This document shows positions 44,539-52,606 of a stretch of DNA of 64,000 bases, piece after piece. Numbering within the stretch: the first letter of the stretch is position 1; the number at the start of each line of letters is the position of its first letter. This DNA comes from an uncultured Akkermansia sp. (GTDB lineage Bacteria; Verrucomicrobiota; Verrucomicrobiia; Verrucomicrobiales; Akkermansiaceae): contig CAJGCY010000002.1 of assembly GCA_904501955.1 (NCBI GenBank), forward strand, positions 1 to 64,000. The letters run 5' to 3'. The position numbers and the translations under genes were made by a program. The notes under the pieces were generated by a model, which searched no databases, was not told the origin of the DNA, and worked only from the letters and a program-made list of their open reading frames with translations.

Positions 44539-45579
44539 ATGCCGGAACAAACCGATATTCTTTTGCCTGATGACGAACACTATTACTTCGGGGTGGAGCT
44601 GTCCCATTCGCCCGAGGAGGTGCGAGCGCGTCTGCTGCGTAAGCCGGAATACATCTATTCCATCAGCTGGCCGACAGATGAGGATTCTGCGGAAGAATCG
44701 GATGACCGTTCCTGGTTGTATGTATGGCGGTGTCATGAGGGGTGGGAGCGTGACATGTGGCATCAGCCTCCCGCTGAGCTTCGAGAATTAGAATGCGCCC
44801 CTCAGCGTATGCCGCTTCGGGTTGTGCTTCATGCTCTTACTGAAGGTGAAGCGTTGAATCCTGCCACTCAATCCCACCGAGAAGCTCTTCGTTACATCTT
44901 GGTGAAACCGCGTGAATCCGGGGGGAACATGACCATTCCGCAATTAAATCTGTCCGGCGCGACGAGTAATAGGGATTTCACAAAACTCCATGTTGTAAGC
45001 GCAGCCGAGTTGCCATCGATATATGAAGATGCTATTTTGGAATTGCATGAGCCTGGTGAAGTGCCACAGGAAGTCATTGATTCCCATTGTTTGACGTATA
45101 TCAGGCGTGCTCGGACGGTGATGGCTGCGATTCACGATGCCAATAGCATGGAAATACTGCTCCCCCTGCGGGAGGCGTATGCGCGATCGGCGTGTGATTT
45201 GTTGAGGTATAGTGAGGAAGGGGGGGATGAGTTTCACCGTATTTTCTCGGAATTGGGCAAAATGGAATATGAATTGCTGTTCCGCCCATGGTATGCCGAT
45301 AGTCACCACAGGAAGGTGACATATCCTGCAGGTTTGGTCATTTGTGAAACACTTACACCGGGAGAATTCCGGCGTGAGGTGTTAGATTTCGAGCCGGGGA
45401 GGAGGCTATGCTACAAGCGAATGGGGGCAGGGGGTAAGATTGTACCGGCAGGAGAGGGCGAAGAAGCCATGCCTTGCCGGGATGGCGGGCGTTTTCACAT
45501 AATGCCTGAAGATAGCGTTTGCAGTCCGCATGTTGATGAGCATGGTCGCGTTATCCGCTGGATTCAAGGCGCTTTCTGA
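44539..45579 (+). CDS. Unrecognised acidic cytosolic protein
   Basis: 346 residues, no signal peptide or TM helix. The N-terminal 90 residues include YYFGVELSHSPEEVRARLLRKP and several Trp; the middle is helical (YIRRARTVMAAIHDANSMEI); the C-terminal 80 residues look like a small beta domain ending GRVIRWIQGAF. No family assigned. It starts at ATT-ATG without SD and ends 11 nt before the large repeat copy C, so the repeat could affect its transcript end. Confidence 0.7.
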   Translation: MPEQTDILLPDDEHYYFGVELSHSPEEVRARLLRKPEYIYSISWPTDEDSAEESDDRSWLYVWRCHEGWERDMWHQPPAELRELECAPQRMPLRVVLHALTEGEALNPATQSHREALRYILVKPRESGGNMTIPQLNLSGATSNRDFTKLHVVSAAELPSIYEDAILELHEPGEVPQEVIDSHCLTYIRRARTVMAAIHDANSMEILLPLREAYARSACDLLRYSEEGGDEFHRIFSELGKMEYELLFRPWYADSHHRKVTYPAGLVICETLTPGEFRREVLDFEPGRRLCYKRMGAGGKIVPAGEGEEAMPCRDGGRFHIMPEDSVCSPHVDEHGRVIRWIQGAF

Positions 45580-45590
45580 TGGGGCTACCT

Positions 45591-46133
45591 CCGATAAATC
45601 GGAAGTTGGCGAGCGAAGCGAGCGGAATTCGAAGCCCCGCAGCGCGGGGCACGGACGTTAGGCAGGGGTGGAGCGGCGAAGCCGCGGAACCCCTGTTAGG
45701 GTAAGAAATTTAAATGGAACCCAGGGAACCTGTGGTGACAGAATGCGTGGCTTAAATTGCCGTATCGACCTCAAAACAAACGCTTTGAAGAAAAACGTGC
45801 CACCCCGGCTCGGAGCTTCGCTTCGCTACGGTCCTCGCCATTATATGTCACCACAGGTTCCCTGGGTTCCATTTCCTTTTTTTGTTGCTATACAGGGGTT
45901 CCGTTCGCTTACGCTCACTCCACCGCCTGCCTAACGTCCGTCGCCCCTACGGGGCTTAAAGTTAGGCGGGCATGCGCCCGCGGTAATACTCATTTCTGTT
46001 CGCCTACGGCTCACGCGAACGCTTGGGGCTTGCGCCCCTTCGCGCGAACGCTCGCTGTCGCTCACGTGAACGTTCGCCCTTTCGGGCTCACTCGAAAACT
46101 CCCCTTTCGGGGCTTCAACTTCTGATTTGTCGG
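45591..46133. repeat. Terminal-inverted-repeat element, copy C (long form, 543 bp, concentric)
   Basis: Outer ends CCGATAAATCGGAAGTTG and CAACTTCTGATTTGTCGG. Inside lie successive inverted pairs in order: ACGGACGTTAGGCAGG with CCTGCCTAACGTCCGT; GGAACCCCTGT with ACAGGGGTTCC; and a perfect 27-bp pair beginning ATGGAACCCAGGGAACC, facing its inverse at about 45846-45872. The core shares CCCCGGCTCGGAGC and GGTCCTCGCC with copy D. The right part also has many small hairpins (GGGGCTTGCGCCCC, GCCCTTTCGGGC). No convincing gene. Confidence 0.85.
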
Positions 46134-46143
46134 GCTGTTTCAA

Positions 46144-46902
46144 TCAATCTCCCGTGGGGGAGGCTCCTTTGCGGAGGGCGGTGGCGAAAGAAGCGGGCAG
46201 GCCGGTGTTGGAGATTTTGGCGGCGGCTGCTTCCACATCATAGTTCACCCTGCGGAGGGTGAGGGTGCGAGACTCCGTGTCGAGGATGGCATAGGCGGCG
46301 CGGGGATCGAGGTCGCGGGGCTGACCGACGGAGCCGGGGTTGATGAGGTAGCGGCTGTTCTGCTCCAGCTCCACCGTGCAGGAGCCCCCTTCCGCATAGA
46401 CGGCGGGGATGATGGAGACGCTACCGCTCTCACTCTGCTTGAAGATGGTGGCGCGGTGCGTATGCCCGAAGAAGCACAGCTGCCCCTCAAAGGCCTCGAA
46501 CGCGGCGCGTGCGGCCGGTACGGTGGCGAGGCGCTGCCAAGCTTCTGCCTGCACGGATGAGGCGTGCACCAGGGTGATGCCTTGCCACTGCGCACGGGTG
46601 GGCAGTGTGCGGATGGCCGCCAAATGCTCCGCTGAGAGCATGGCGGTGGTGCGATCCATCATGGTGGTGTACAACGGCACACCGAAAAGCCCGCGCTGCA
46701 GGAGCGCTTGCTCGTGGTTGCCACGTACGGCAGCGGCAAAGAGCCCTGCCGCGGTGTTCATACACGCGGCGGGGTCGCCGTTAAAGCCGATGGTGTCACC
46801 CAAGCAGAGGAAGTGCTCTGCGGAGTGCGCACGGGCATCCGCCAACACAGCCTCAAAGGCTTCAATGTTGGCGTGAATGTCTGAAAGAATCGCGACGCGC
46901 AT
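46144..46902 (-). CDS. Calcineurin-like metallophosphoesterase
   Basis: 252 residues of the YfcE/diadenosine tetraphosphatase-like group. Metal ligands are seen in VAILSDIHANIEAF (DxH), CLGDTIGFNGDP (GD), VRGNHEQAL (GNHE), and later LVHAS and FGHTHRA. It could hydrolyse phosphodiesters or nucleotides; the substrate is unknown. Its ATG directly follows the obgE stop (TAAATG), so it is translationally linked to obgE. Its 3' end is 10 nt from repeat copy C. Confidence 0.88.
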   Translation of the reverse strand: MRVAILSDIHANIEAFEAVLADARAHSAEHFLCLGDTIGFNGDPAACMNTAAGLFAAAVRGNHEQALLQRGLFGVPLYTTMMDRTTAMLSAEHLAAIRTLPTRAQWQGITLVHASSVQAEAWQRLATVPAARAAFEAFEGQLCFFGHTHRATIFKQSESGSVSIIPAVYAEGGSCTVELEQNSRYLINPGSVGQPRDLDPRAAYAILDTESRTLTLRRVNYDVEAAAAKISNTGLPASFATALRKGASPTGD

Positions 46903-47940
46903 TTATCGTTGCAGCAGGGATTTGAGGCGCTCCTTGAGGGCGGGTATGCCCTCGCCCATGGCAGCGGAAATCGGCAGGATTTCCACCTTGGGGAAGCGCT
47001 GGCGCAGCATCTCGAGGTTTTCAGCCGCGGTGGGGTCGTCCATTTTGTTGGCAAGGATAATCCAATCGCGCTCAGCGAGCTCCTCGGAGTACAGCTTCAC
47101 CTCTTTGCGGAGGGTCTGGATGGCCTCGATGGGGTCGTGCTCCAAGCCGGTCATGTCCACCACGAAGAGCAGCACCTGACAGCGCATGATGTGGCGCAGG
47201 AACTCATGCCCCAGACCGCGGTTCTCAGAGGCACCCTCGATGATACCGGGGATGTCAGCCACCACGCAGCGGGAGTAGTCCTCGAACTCCACCACGCCGA
47301 CAATGGGCTGCAGGGTGGTGAAGGGGTAGCTGGCCACCTTCGGTGTAGCGCGGGAAATAGCGCCCAGCAGGGTGCTCTTGCCGGCGTTCGGGTAGCCTAC
47401 CAAGCCGGCGTCCGCAATGCGGCGCAGCTCGAAGAAGAATACACCGCTCTCGGCCTCCGTTCCGTACTCAAACTTGAGGGGGGCTTGGTCCGTTGCTGTG
47501 CGGAAGTGCCAGTTACCGCGCCCGCCCTTGCCACCTTGGCAAAGCACAAAGCGCTCACCGGGTTCCGTCAGGTCAGCAATCTGTTCCAGCTCAATGCCGT
47601 CGCCCTCGCGCTCCAGCCAAGTAGCCTCTTGCATGGTGGAGGCGTTGCTGCGGTACACGATGGTGCCGGGCGGCACTTTGCCGATGACGGTTTTGCCGTC
47701 ACGCCCGTGCTTACGGGCGTGCATACCGGGCATGCCGTCCGTGGCTACGAGCTTGGGGTCATAAAAGTAATTGCGCAGATCATTCGTGCCTGTGCTTACC
47801 TCAAGAATGACGCTGCCGCCGTCGCCGCCGTCGCCGCCATCGGGGCCGCCACGCGGTACGAATTTCTCACGACGGAAACTGGCCAAACCGTTTCCTCCCT
47901 TGCCTGCTTTGGCAAAAATTCGAATGTTGTCTACGAACAT
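46903..47940 (-). CDS. obgE: Obg/CgtA-type GTPase
   Basis: 345 residues from ATG 47940 (an upstream in-frame start is excluded by the promoter). The Obg fold comes first (GGPDGGDGGDGGSVILEV, near 25-45), then the G domain with GYPNAGKST, switch region SYPFTTLQP, DIPGIIEGAS and NKMD. There is no C-terminal OCT domain. Obg GTPases act in 50S ribosome assembly and the stringent response. It heads a two-gene operon with the phosphoesterase; the promoter predicts a leaderless mRNA. Confidence 0.95.
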   Translation of the reverse strand: MFVDNIRIFAKAGKGGNGLASFRREKFVPRGGPDGGDGGDGGSVILEVSTGTNDLRNYFYDPKLVATDGMPGMHARKHGRDGKTVIGKVPPGTIVYRSNASTMQEATWLEREGDGIELEQIADLTEPGERFVLCQGGKGGRGNWHFRTATDQAPLKFEYGTEAESGVFFFELRRIADAGLVGYPNAGKSTLLGAISRATPKVASYPFTTLQPIVGVVEFEDYSRCVVADIPGIIEGASENRGLGHEFLRHIMRCQVLLFVVDMTGLEHDPIEAIQTLRKEVKLYSEELAERDWIILANKMDDPTAAENLEMLRQRFPKVEILPISAAMGEGIPALKERLKSLLQR

Positions 47941-47947
47941 GGGCGCA

Positions 47948-47976
47948 ACCTTATAGCAAAGACGTACTATTGTCAA
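47948..47976 (-). promoter_or_regulatory. Promoter of obgE
   Basis: -35 TTGACA (47971-47976), 17-nt spacer, -10 TAAGGT (47948-47953), 7 nt before ATG; TATAAG overlaps as an alternative. Confidence 0.7.
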
Positions 47977-48129
47977 GCACTTTTCTGAAAAGAATATGCG
48001 TTAATCTTTTGCTGTTGAACTGTCGGACCCTCTCCAAAACGCCGATTTGTTGCCATAAACGGCGCTCGCTTCAGAAGTCCGCTTGTTACATGTGCGTAAA
48101 AGCCGTAGGGGGGGCTAATAAGTCGAACT

Positions 48130-48281
48130 CGATAAATCGGAATTTGAAGGGCAACAAAATCTATCGGAGCGTGGGACTTTAGTCCCACAAATACGTGCGG
48201 GGCTAATCCATAAGAGGGACTAAAGTCCCTCGCTCCGAGTGAATGAATGTTACAAATCCCCCTTCAACTTCCGATTTATCG
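48130..48281. repeat. Terminal-inverted-repeat element, copy E (short form, 152 bp)
   Basis: Ends CGATAAATCGGAATTTGAAG and CTTCAACTTCCGATTTATCG. Nearly identical to copy A in the opposite orientation, including GTGGGACTTTAGTCCCAC and AGGGACTAAAGTCCCT and the link GGGGCTAATCCATAAG. It lies between obgE and the 900-residue orphan gene, and the rest of that gap holds no gene. Confidence 0.92.
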
Positions 48282-48313
48282 GGCACACCTAGACATATCC
48301 GTATTGTATGGGG

Positions 48314-51001
48314 CTAGTCCGCCATATCTCTACGAAGTTTGCGTGCAGCAGTCAGGATTTCCGGTAGCTCTTTGAATCTGCGGACGCCGATGAGGGCGCG
48401 GTCCAGTAGAAAATCCAGCACGGCATCGTCTTGCAGGGGAAGGTCCGTTTGAGCAGCCAAGTATGAGGCTATGGCTGCTTCAAAAGTGGTGAGCTCGTGC
48501 TCTTTTGTCAAGATAAAGCCATTGTGAGCGGCTTGTTTCGCAAAAGCGCGCATCAGCAGGCGGTAACGCTCGCTTTTGAAACAGAGGTAGTACTGCATGA
48601 GGTGTGGTGTCCATTCATACCCGGAGACCGCCGGAGCTTTCCAATCCCTCATGACTTCCGTGAGCAAGGTGTAGGGGTGTTTGTAATGCTTACTCAGGGT
48701 AGCATCCGTTGCTGCTATGTCGAACTGCAGTTCATCCGCATGTACAAACAGAGAATTGCTGACGCGGGCTACGGTGTTGTAAATATCAGCGAAAGGAATG
48801 GTAGTTTTGCCGAGTTGAGAAGCCAGTCCCAACAGCTCGTCTATGGTGAATGTCCTGTTTTTCTCGCAGAAATCCAAGAAGAGACTTTTCGTGTTGACGT
48901 CCACCTCCGCCGTTCCGTCATCTTGCTCATCACGGCGCAGGGTGATGAAGGAGCTGTTGAAGTTAAAAATGTTTTTCAACTTGTAGCGGATAGTGCTGTA
49001 AAGCGCGGCGATATCGAGATAGTCGCGCTCTGCCATGAACGGGAGATTGCAGCGGCTGAGGGCTTGGTGAAGTTGCCCGGAGCTCATGTACCCATGCTCT
49101 TCCACATGTTTGTAGATGATAATCGTGATGGTGGCCACTTCTTCCTCCGTCAGTTTGATGATGTCTGCATGGAACACATTCTTTCGCTTGGGGTTGACCA
49201 AACCGATGTTCCACCCTAATTCATTACGGGAGAATGTGGTTTGAATGGTGGAGGTTGAGAGGTAGGGCAGGGCCTCCCGAATTTCCTCCGGTGACACCGG
49301 GCGACCGAATCTGCGTATTACCTCACAAACGTAAGCTGCTATTTCGCGGTGTGTTTGTTTATCCGCGCCGGGGCGGCGGATGTGGCTTTTGTCGCAATCG
49401 CAGAGGTAATGGGCCGTCAGTTCCAAGTAGCGGCGCAGCCTCTTTTCCGTTAAGTGTTGCTCCTCAGTAGTATTCAGAAAGAGCAGAATCTGCTCCAAAT
49501 CAACCACCGGGCAGCCGGAGTTGAACGCCGTGGTGATGTATTCTTCCAGCCGGGCGTGCTCCTGTGCGGTAAGTAAGCAGCGCGGTAAAATCCTGCGCCC
49601 ATTGCAGTGAATGGTCAGTTCATCCGTTATTTGCTCCAGCAGTTGCGGTGCTTGAGGCATGGGCTCATTGTATGTGGCTTGCCACATGGCCGGAAGAGCG
49701 GCAGGCAATCGCGAGCCCAGGTGACCATCCGTCTGCTCATCCAGCAGGCGAGCCAGTTTATCACGTATGAGCCGGCGGTCTTCAGTATTGACGATGGTTC
49801 TGTTAGAGAGGAACGCGATGTAACTCCACAAAGCACCGCCGTGGTCCGCTTTGAAGGAAGCGGCGCGGGTGATTTGGTGTTTGAGTAAGGCGGCATGCGT
49901 GTGGCTACGCGGGTTGAAAAGGTCGAATTCCTGCTCGCCGAATTCTTCTTCCAACACGCTGTTGCAGGCGTACAGGGATGACGCGAAGGTGCGGATGCTG
50001 CCGGGGGATACGCGTGCGCCACGGCGGTTCCATTCTTCTTGCACCCAGTTTTTGTATTCCGCAATCACCGCTCGCTTGTCACCCGTGAGGAGTAGCGGTG
50101 CTTTCTCTATGTCACGCGGGGGAGCCGGCGGTAGGGTGAAGGTGCTGAGGTCTATTTTGCTCAGCAAGTAGCTACTGAACAAATCCGCATAGCCGCGTTC
50201 TCCCTGGGTGCTCAGCAGCGTGGCGTGAGCATATGCGTCACTGTAAAGGCGCAGCATAACGCTCATGGCTTCTTCCGGGGTGTGGTTGTCCATAATGTTG
50301 CAGTTGTAAGCTTCTGCCACATAGGCTGCCACGCGGTCCACGTACTCATACTGCTGCTTTACCGTGTTTTTGGAGCATCCGCGCATCATGCACCAGCGTA
50401 TGTACTCCTGTTCGGATGAAATGTTAGCCTCCGCGGATGCCTGCGCTTCTTCATTGTCCACCACGGCGGATAGGCGAGTGCCGGCGTAGGCGCAAATGCG
50501 AATAATGGCACGTATGATGTTGCGGTCATCCTCTCCTTCGAGCACTGCTTGGGCGCCGGTTTTGACCTCTGCCAAGTTTCGGCAGTTAAAGAGGTCTGTA
50601 TTCTGCTCACGCAGCATTTTTATGACAAATGCTTGCTTGCGAATGAGCGGGGCGGATAAGTCATTGGTTAAGCGCAGCCAGCACTCAAAATCATTCTCTT
50701 GCAAAACGATGGGCTGTTGCAATTCCTCGGAATCCTCATCCGTCTGCTCCAGCAGCTTGTACGTCCGGTAGTATATCAAGACCTTCTGTTGCTCTTTGCT
50801 CAGTCCTTCTTGGGTGTCGTATTGTTGGATTCTTTTCTCTTGTTCTTTAATGCTGAGGGTGTAATCCAGTATTCCTTCGCCTGTTGTTGCTTCCATTGCC
50901 GCACTGAACTCCACTGTCTGCGCTGCGTATTTTTCCGCCGTCAGTGCAGTCATGAAGTTTGCCAACCACTCGGTGTATGGAGTTGTTTCCGTCGTTTTCA
51001 T
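48314..51001 (-). CDS. 900-residue-class orphan protein beside a tRNA-linked integrase stub
   Basis: 895 residues from ATG 51001, no signal peptide, no TM helix. Predicted largely helical, acidic at the N-terminus, with Arg-rich C-terminus. Residues around 205-290 (YIRWCMMRGCSKNTVKQQYEYVDRVAAYVAE) resemble the helical core-binding domain of tyrosine recombinases, but no catalytic R..HxxR..Y set is apparent. Later parts look like winged-helix segments (RRFGRPVSPEEIREALPYLSTSTIQTTFSRNELGW). I cannot assign a family. It has an excellent promoter (51059-51086). Its place next to tRNA-Leu and an integrase stub suggests mobile-element cargo. Confidence 0.75.
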   Translation of the reverse strand: MKTTETTPYTEWLANFMTALTAEKYAAQTVEFSAAMEATTGEGILDYTLSIKEQEKRIQQYDTQEGLSKEQQKVLIYYRTYKLLEQTDEDSEELQQPIVLQENDFECWLRLTNDLSAPLIRKQAFVIKMLREQNTDLFNCRNLAEVKTGAQAVLEGEDDRNIIRAIIRICAYAGTRLSAVVDNEEAQASAEANISSEQEYIRWCMMRGCSKNTVKQQYEYVDRVAAYVAEAYNCNIMDNHTPEEAMSVMLRLYSDAYAHATLLSTQGERGYADLFSSYLLSKIDLSTFTLPPAPPRDIEKAPLLLTGDKRAVIAEYKNWVQEEWNRRGARVSPGSIRTFASSLYACNSVLEEEFGEQEFDLFNPRSHTHAALLKHQITRAASFKADHGGALWSYIAFLSNRTIVNTEDRRLIRDKLARLLDEQTDGHLGSRLPAALPAMWQATYNEPMPQAPQLLEQITDELTIHCNGRRILPRCLLTAQEHARLEEYITTAFNSGCPVVDLEQILLFLNTTEEQHLTEKRLRRYLELTAHYLCDCDKSHIRRPGADKQTHREIAAYVCEVIRRFGRPVSPEEIREALPYLSTSTIQTTFSRNELGWNIGLVNPKRKNVFHADIIKLTEEEVATITIIIYKHVEEHGYMSSGQLHQALSRCNLPFMAERDYLDIAALYSTIRYKLKNIFNFNSSFITLRRDEQDDGTAEVDVNTKSLFLDFCEKNRTFTIDELLGLASQLGKTTIPFADIYNTVARVSNSLFVHADELQFDIAATDATLSKHYKHPYTLLTEVMRDWKAPAVSGYEWTPHLMQYYLCFKSERYRLLMRAFAKQAAHNGFILTKEHELTTFEAAIASYLAAQTDLPLQDDAVLDFLLDRALIGVRRFKELPEILTAARKLRRDMAD

Positions 51002-51058
51002 TCGGTGCGTGAGCAATTAGTGTTCAGTAATTATGGTATGAGAATGACTCAGTTATTT

Positions 51059-51086
51059 ATTATAGCAGATATTGCTCGCGAATCAA
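51059..51086 (-). promoter_or_regulatory. Promoter of the 900-residue orphan gene
   Basis: -35 TTGATT (51081-51086), 16-nt spacer, perfect extended -10 TGC-TATAAT (51059-51064). The leader is about 50 nt. Confidence 0.8.
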
Positions 51087-51118
51087 GCCGTTTTTTATGA
51101 GCCTACAGGGTAGAAAGC

Positions 51119-51155
51119 AAAAAAAGGAATCCGCGTACTCGCAGATTCCTTTTTT
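51119..51155 (-). terminator. Bidirectional terminator after the integrase stub
   Basis: A 12-bp stem AAAAAAGGAATC/GATTCCTTTTTT with T-runs on both strands. It begins right at the stop of the integrase stub. Confidence 0.8.
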
Positions 51156-51237
51156 AGCTGGTGGTGCGAGTGACGTTTTTTCCGTTGTCGTACCAGACAG
51201 CATACCACGTGTTTTTGCGTTGTTTGAGACTAGCCAT
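51154..51237 (-). pseudogene. N-terminal stub of a tyrosine recombinase (integrase)
   Basis: A 27-residue frame starts MASLKQRKNTWYAVWYDNGK and ends RTTS. This is the arm-type DNA-binding start common to phage and ICE integrases. The rest of the enzyme is missing; a stop and terminator follow at once. It has a promoter-like sequence at 51309-51336 and lies directly downstream of tRNA-Leu in the same orientation, the usual place for an integrase at its attachment site. Identification rests on a short match. Confidence 0.55.
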
Positions 51238-51270
51238 AATGGGTCGTGAATTAGTTTCGGTTTTGGTTTT

Positions 51271-51306
51271 GCGTGTACCATGTTGTGTACCGCAGCGTGT
51301 ACCATG
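51271..51306. repeat. Three contiguous 12-bp repeats before the integrase stub
   Basis: GCGTGTACCATG, TTGTGTACCGCA and GCGTGTACCATG are directly head to tail; the outer two are identical. They cover the expected transcription start of the stub, so they may be operator or integrase arm-type sites. Confidence 0.7.
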
Positions 51307-51308
51307 TG

Positions 51309-51336
51309 TATTTACCAAAAAAGTTGACGAAAGCAA
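51309..51336 (-). promoter_or_regulatory. Possible promoter of the integrase stub
   Basis: -35 TTGCTT (51331-51336), 16-nt spacer, extended -10 TGG-TAAATA (51309-51314). Confidence 0.45.
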
Positions 51337-51337
51337 C

Positions 51338-51386
51338 AAAAAAGCCTGTAAGACCCTCTAATTTTTAAGGTTTTTACAGGCTTTTT
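51338..51386 (-). terminator. Terminator of tRNA-Leu
   Basis: The stem AAAAAGCCTGTAA/TTACAGGCTTTTT closes a 23-nt loop containing a smaller stem. A T-run follows on the minus strand. Confidence 0.7.
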
Positions 51387-51400
51387 GCACTATTTTTAGC

Positions 51401-51480
51401 TACCGGCTGTGGGACTCGAACCCACACTCTTTCGAACTCGATTTTGAGTCGAGCGCGTCTACCAATTCCGCCAAGCCGGC
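51401..51480 (-). tRNA. tRNA-Leu (anticodon CAA)
   Basis: Class II tRNA: acceptor GCCGGCT/AGCCGGT (G1-U72 wobble), anticodon stem TCGA/TCGA with loop CTCAAAA (anticodon CAA), a variable arm, and T-loop TTCGAGT. No CCA encoded. An integrase stub lies just downstream. Confidence 0.93.
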
Positions 51481-51501
51481 GTGTGAAGTGGAAGTGCGGC
51501 T

Positions 51502-51530
51502 ATTAAACCAGAGATGCGTGGCAAAGTCAA
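51502..51530 (-). promoter_or_regulatory. Promoter of tRNA-Leu
   Basis: -35 TTGACT (51525-51530), 17-nt spacer, extended -10 TGG-TTTAAT (51502-51507). Confidence 0.75.
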
Positions 51531-51582
51531 GCATAAAGACGCAGGAAAAAGTCTAAAAACGCAAAAAAATGTAAAAATTGCC

Positions 51583-52533
51583 TTAAAATCCGGGGGTATG
51601 GGGTGTGGCCGGGACGGGGCGGTGCGCAATGAGGTCCATTTGCCCGGTGTGGAGGAGGCGGAGGATGTGCGCGAATTCTGCGCTTGGGGGTGTGGTGAGG
51701 GGGAGGGCGGTGCTTATCTCCGCAATCGTGAGTTTGTGAGTGAGCAGGCGCACCCATGAGGCAAAGGAGAGGGGGGAGCCGGTGAAGGCGGGCCGGTTGC
51801 CGTTTTGCGAGGTGCAAAGGAACGCATCCACCCCGGCTTCGCACAGCGGGTGGAGTAGCTCCTCCAGCTCATGAGGCGAGGCTGCTAAGGGGGTGGCGCC
51901 GGGGCTATCCCATTGTGAGAGTGCTATCATGATGGGAAAATGCCGAGCGGTGCTTTTTCGTATAGCGTGAATGCACTCGCAGACGAATCTGGCTCTGCGG
52001 GTGGGGTCTCCGCCGTATTCATCCGTACGGTTGTTGGACTCCGCGCGCAGGAATTGGTGGAGTATGCTGCCGGCCCCGGCGTGCAGGACGACGGCATCTG
52101 CGCCGATGCTTTGGCTTTGCGCTGCTGCACGGGCGTATGTGGTTTTTATTTCCGTTAAGTTTGAGCTGCTGATATGGTGGCAGGGCTGCTGCAAGGCTGC
52201 TGAAAAAAGCAGGGGGGCAAACTTGCAGTGCTCGGCATGTACGGCTTGGCAAATGCGCTTCCACTCCCGCAGGGCTGCCCCACTGTAAAATGCGGGCATA
52301 GTGTTTGCTGCGGTGGGGGTAATGGCGAGTGGCTCCGAGATGATGAGAGCAGGGCGCTGTGCGGTGTATTCGCGGTACAGCCGGGGCGTGTGCGCATAGG
52401 GAATGCCCCATGGCTGCAGCGGTATGGCGCCCGGTAGGCATACGAGTCGCCCGTGCAAGCTGAGCTTGGGGTGAACAAAGGGACGAAATAAAATCTCAGC
52501 ATCGTGAATGATGGGTAACAATAGGGTGTTCAT
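51583..52533 (-). CDS. Old-yellow-enzyme-like flavin oxidoreductase, divergent
   Basis: 316 residues, shorter than usual OYE proteins (about 340-380). The substrate-binding motif is seen as VVLHAGAGSILHQFL with the HxxxxxxxxH spacing, followed by SNNRTDEYGGDPTRRARFVCE, a clear OYE signature. The C-terminal FMN-phosphate region is short and degenerate (HTGQMDLIAHRP in place of GRPLLADP-like). It may be a minimal member or an enzyme with reduced flavin binding. ATG 52533 lies 7 nt after its -10 box. Confidence 0.75.
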   Translation of the reverse strand: MNTLLLPIIHDAEILFRPFVHPKLSLHGRLVCLPGAIPLQPWGIPYAHTPRLYREYTAQRPALIISEPLAITPTAANTMPAFYSGAALREWKRICQAVHAEHCKFAPLLFSAALQQPCHHISSSNLTEIKTTYARAAAQSQSIGADAVVLHAGAGSILHQFLRAESNNRTDEYGGDPTRRARFVCECIHAIRKSTARHFPIMIALSQWDSPGATPLAASPHELEELLHPLCEAGVDAFLCTSQNGNRPAFTGSPLSFASWVRLLTHKLTIAEISTALPLTTPPSAEFAHILRLLHTGQMDLIAHRPVPATPHTPGF

Positions 52534-52540
52534 GCTACTT

Positions 52541-52568
52541 ACTGTAGCATGTGTTGCCGTATATGCAA
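52541..52568 (-). promoter_or_regulatory. Promoter of the OYE-like gene
   Basis: -35 TTGCAT (52563-52568), 16-nt spacer, extended -10 TGC-TACAGT (52541-52546), 7 nt before ATG. Confidence 0.7.
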
Positions 52569-52606
52569 GAAGTTAGAATAACCGTTCCGACTCCGACTGT
52601 ATGCCG

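Noticed and set aside
45757..46125. Open frames of about 70-160 codons inside repeat copies C and D
   Set aside because: They read through palindromic GC-rich layers, have repetitive composition and no promoter or start signal; both strands give similar frames because the DNA is self-complementary.
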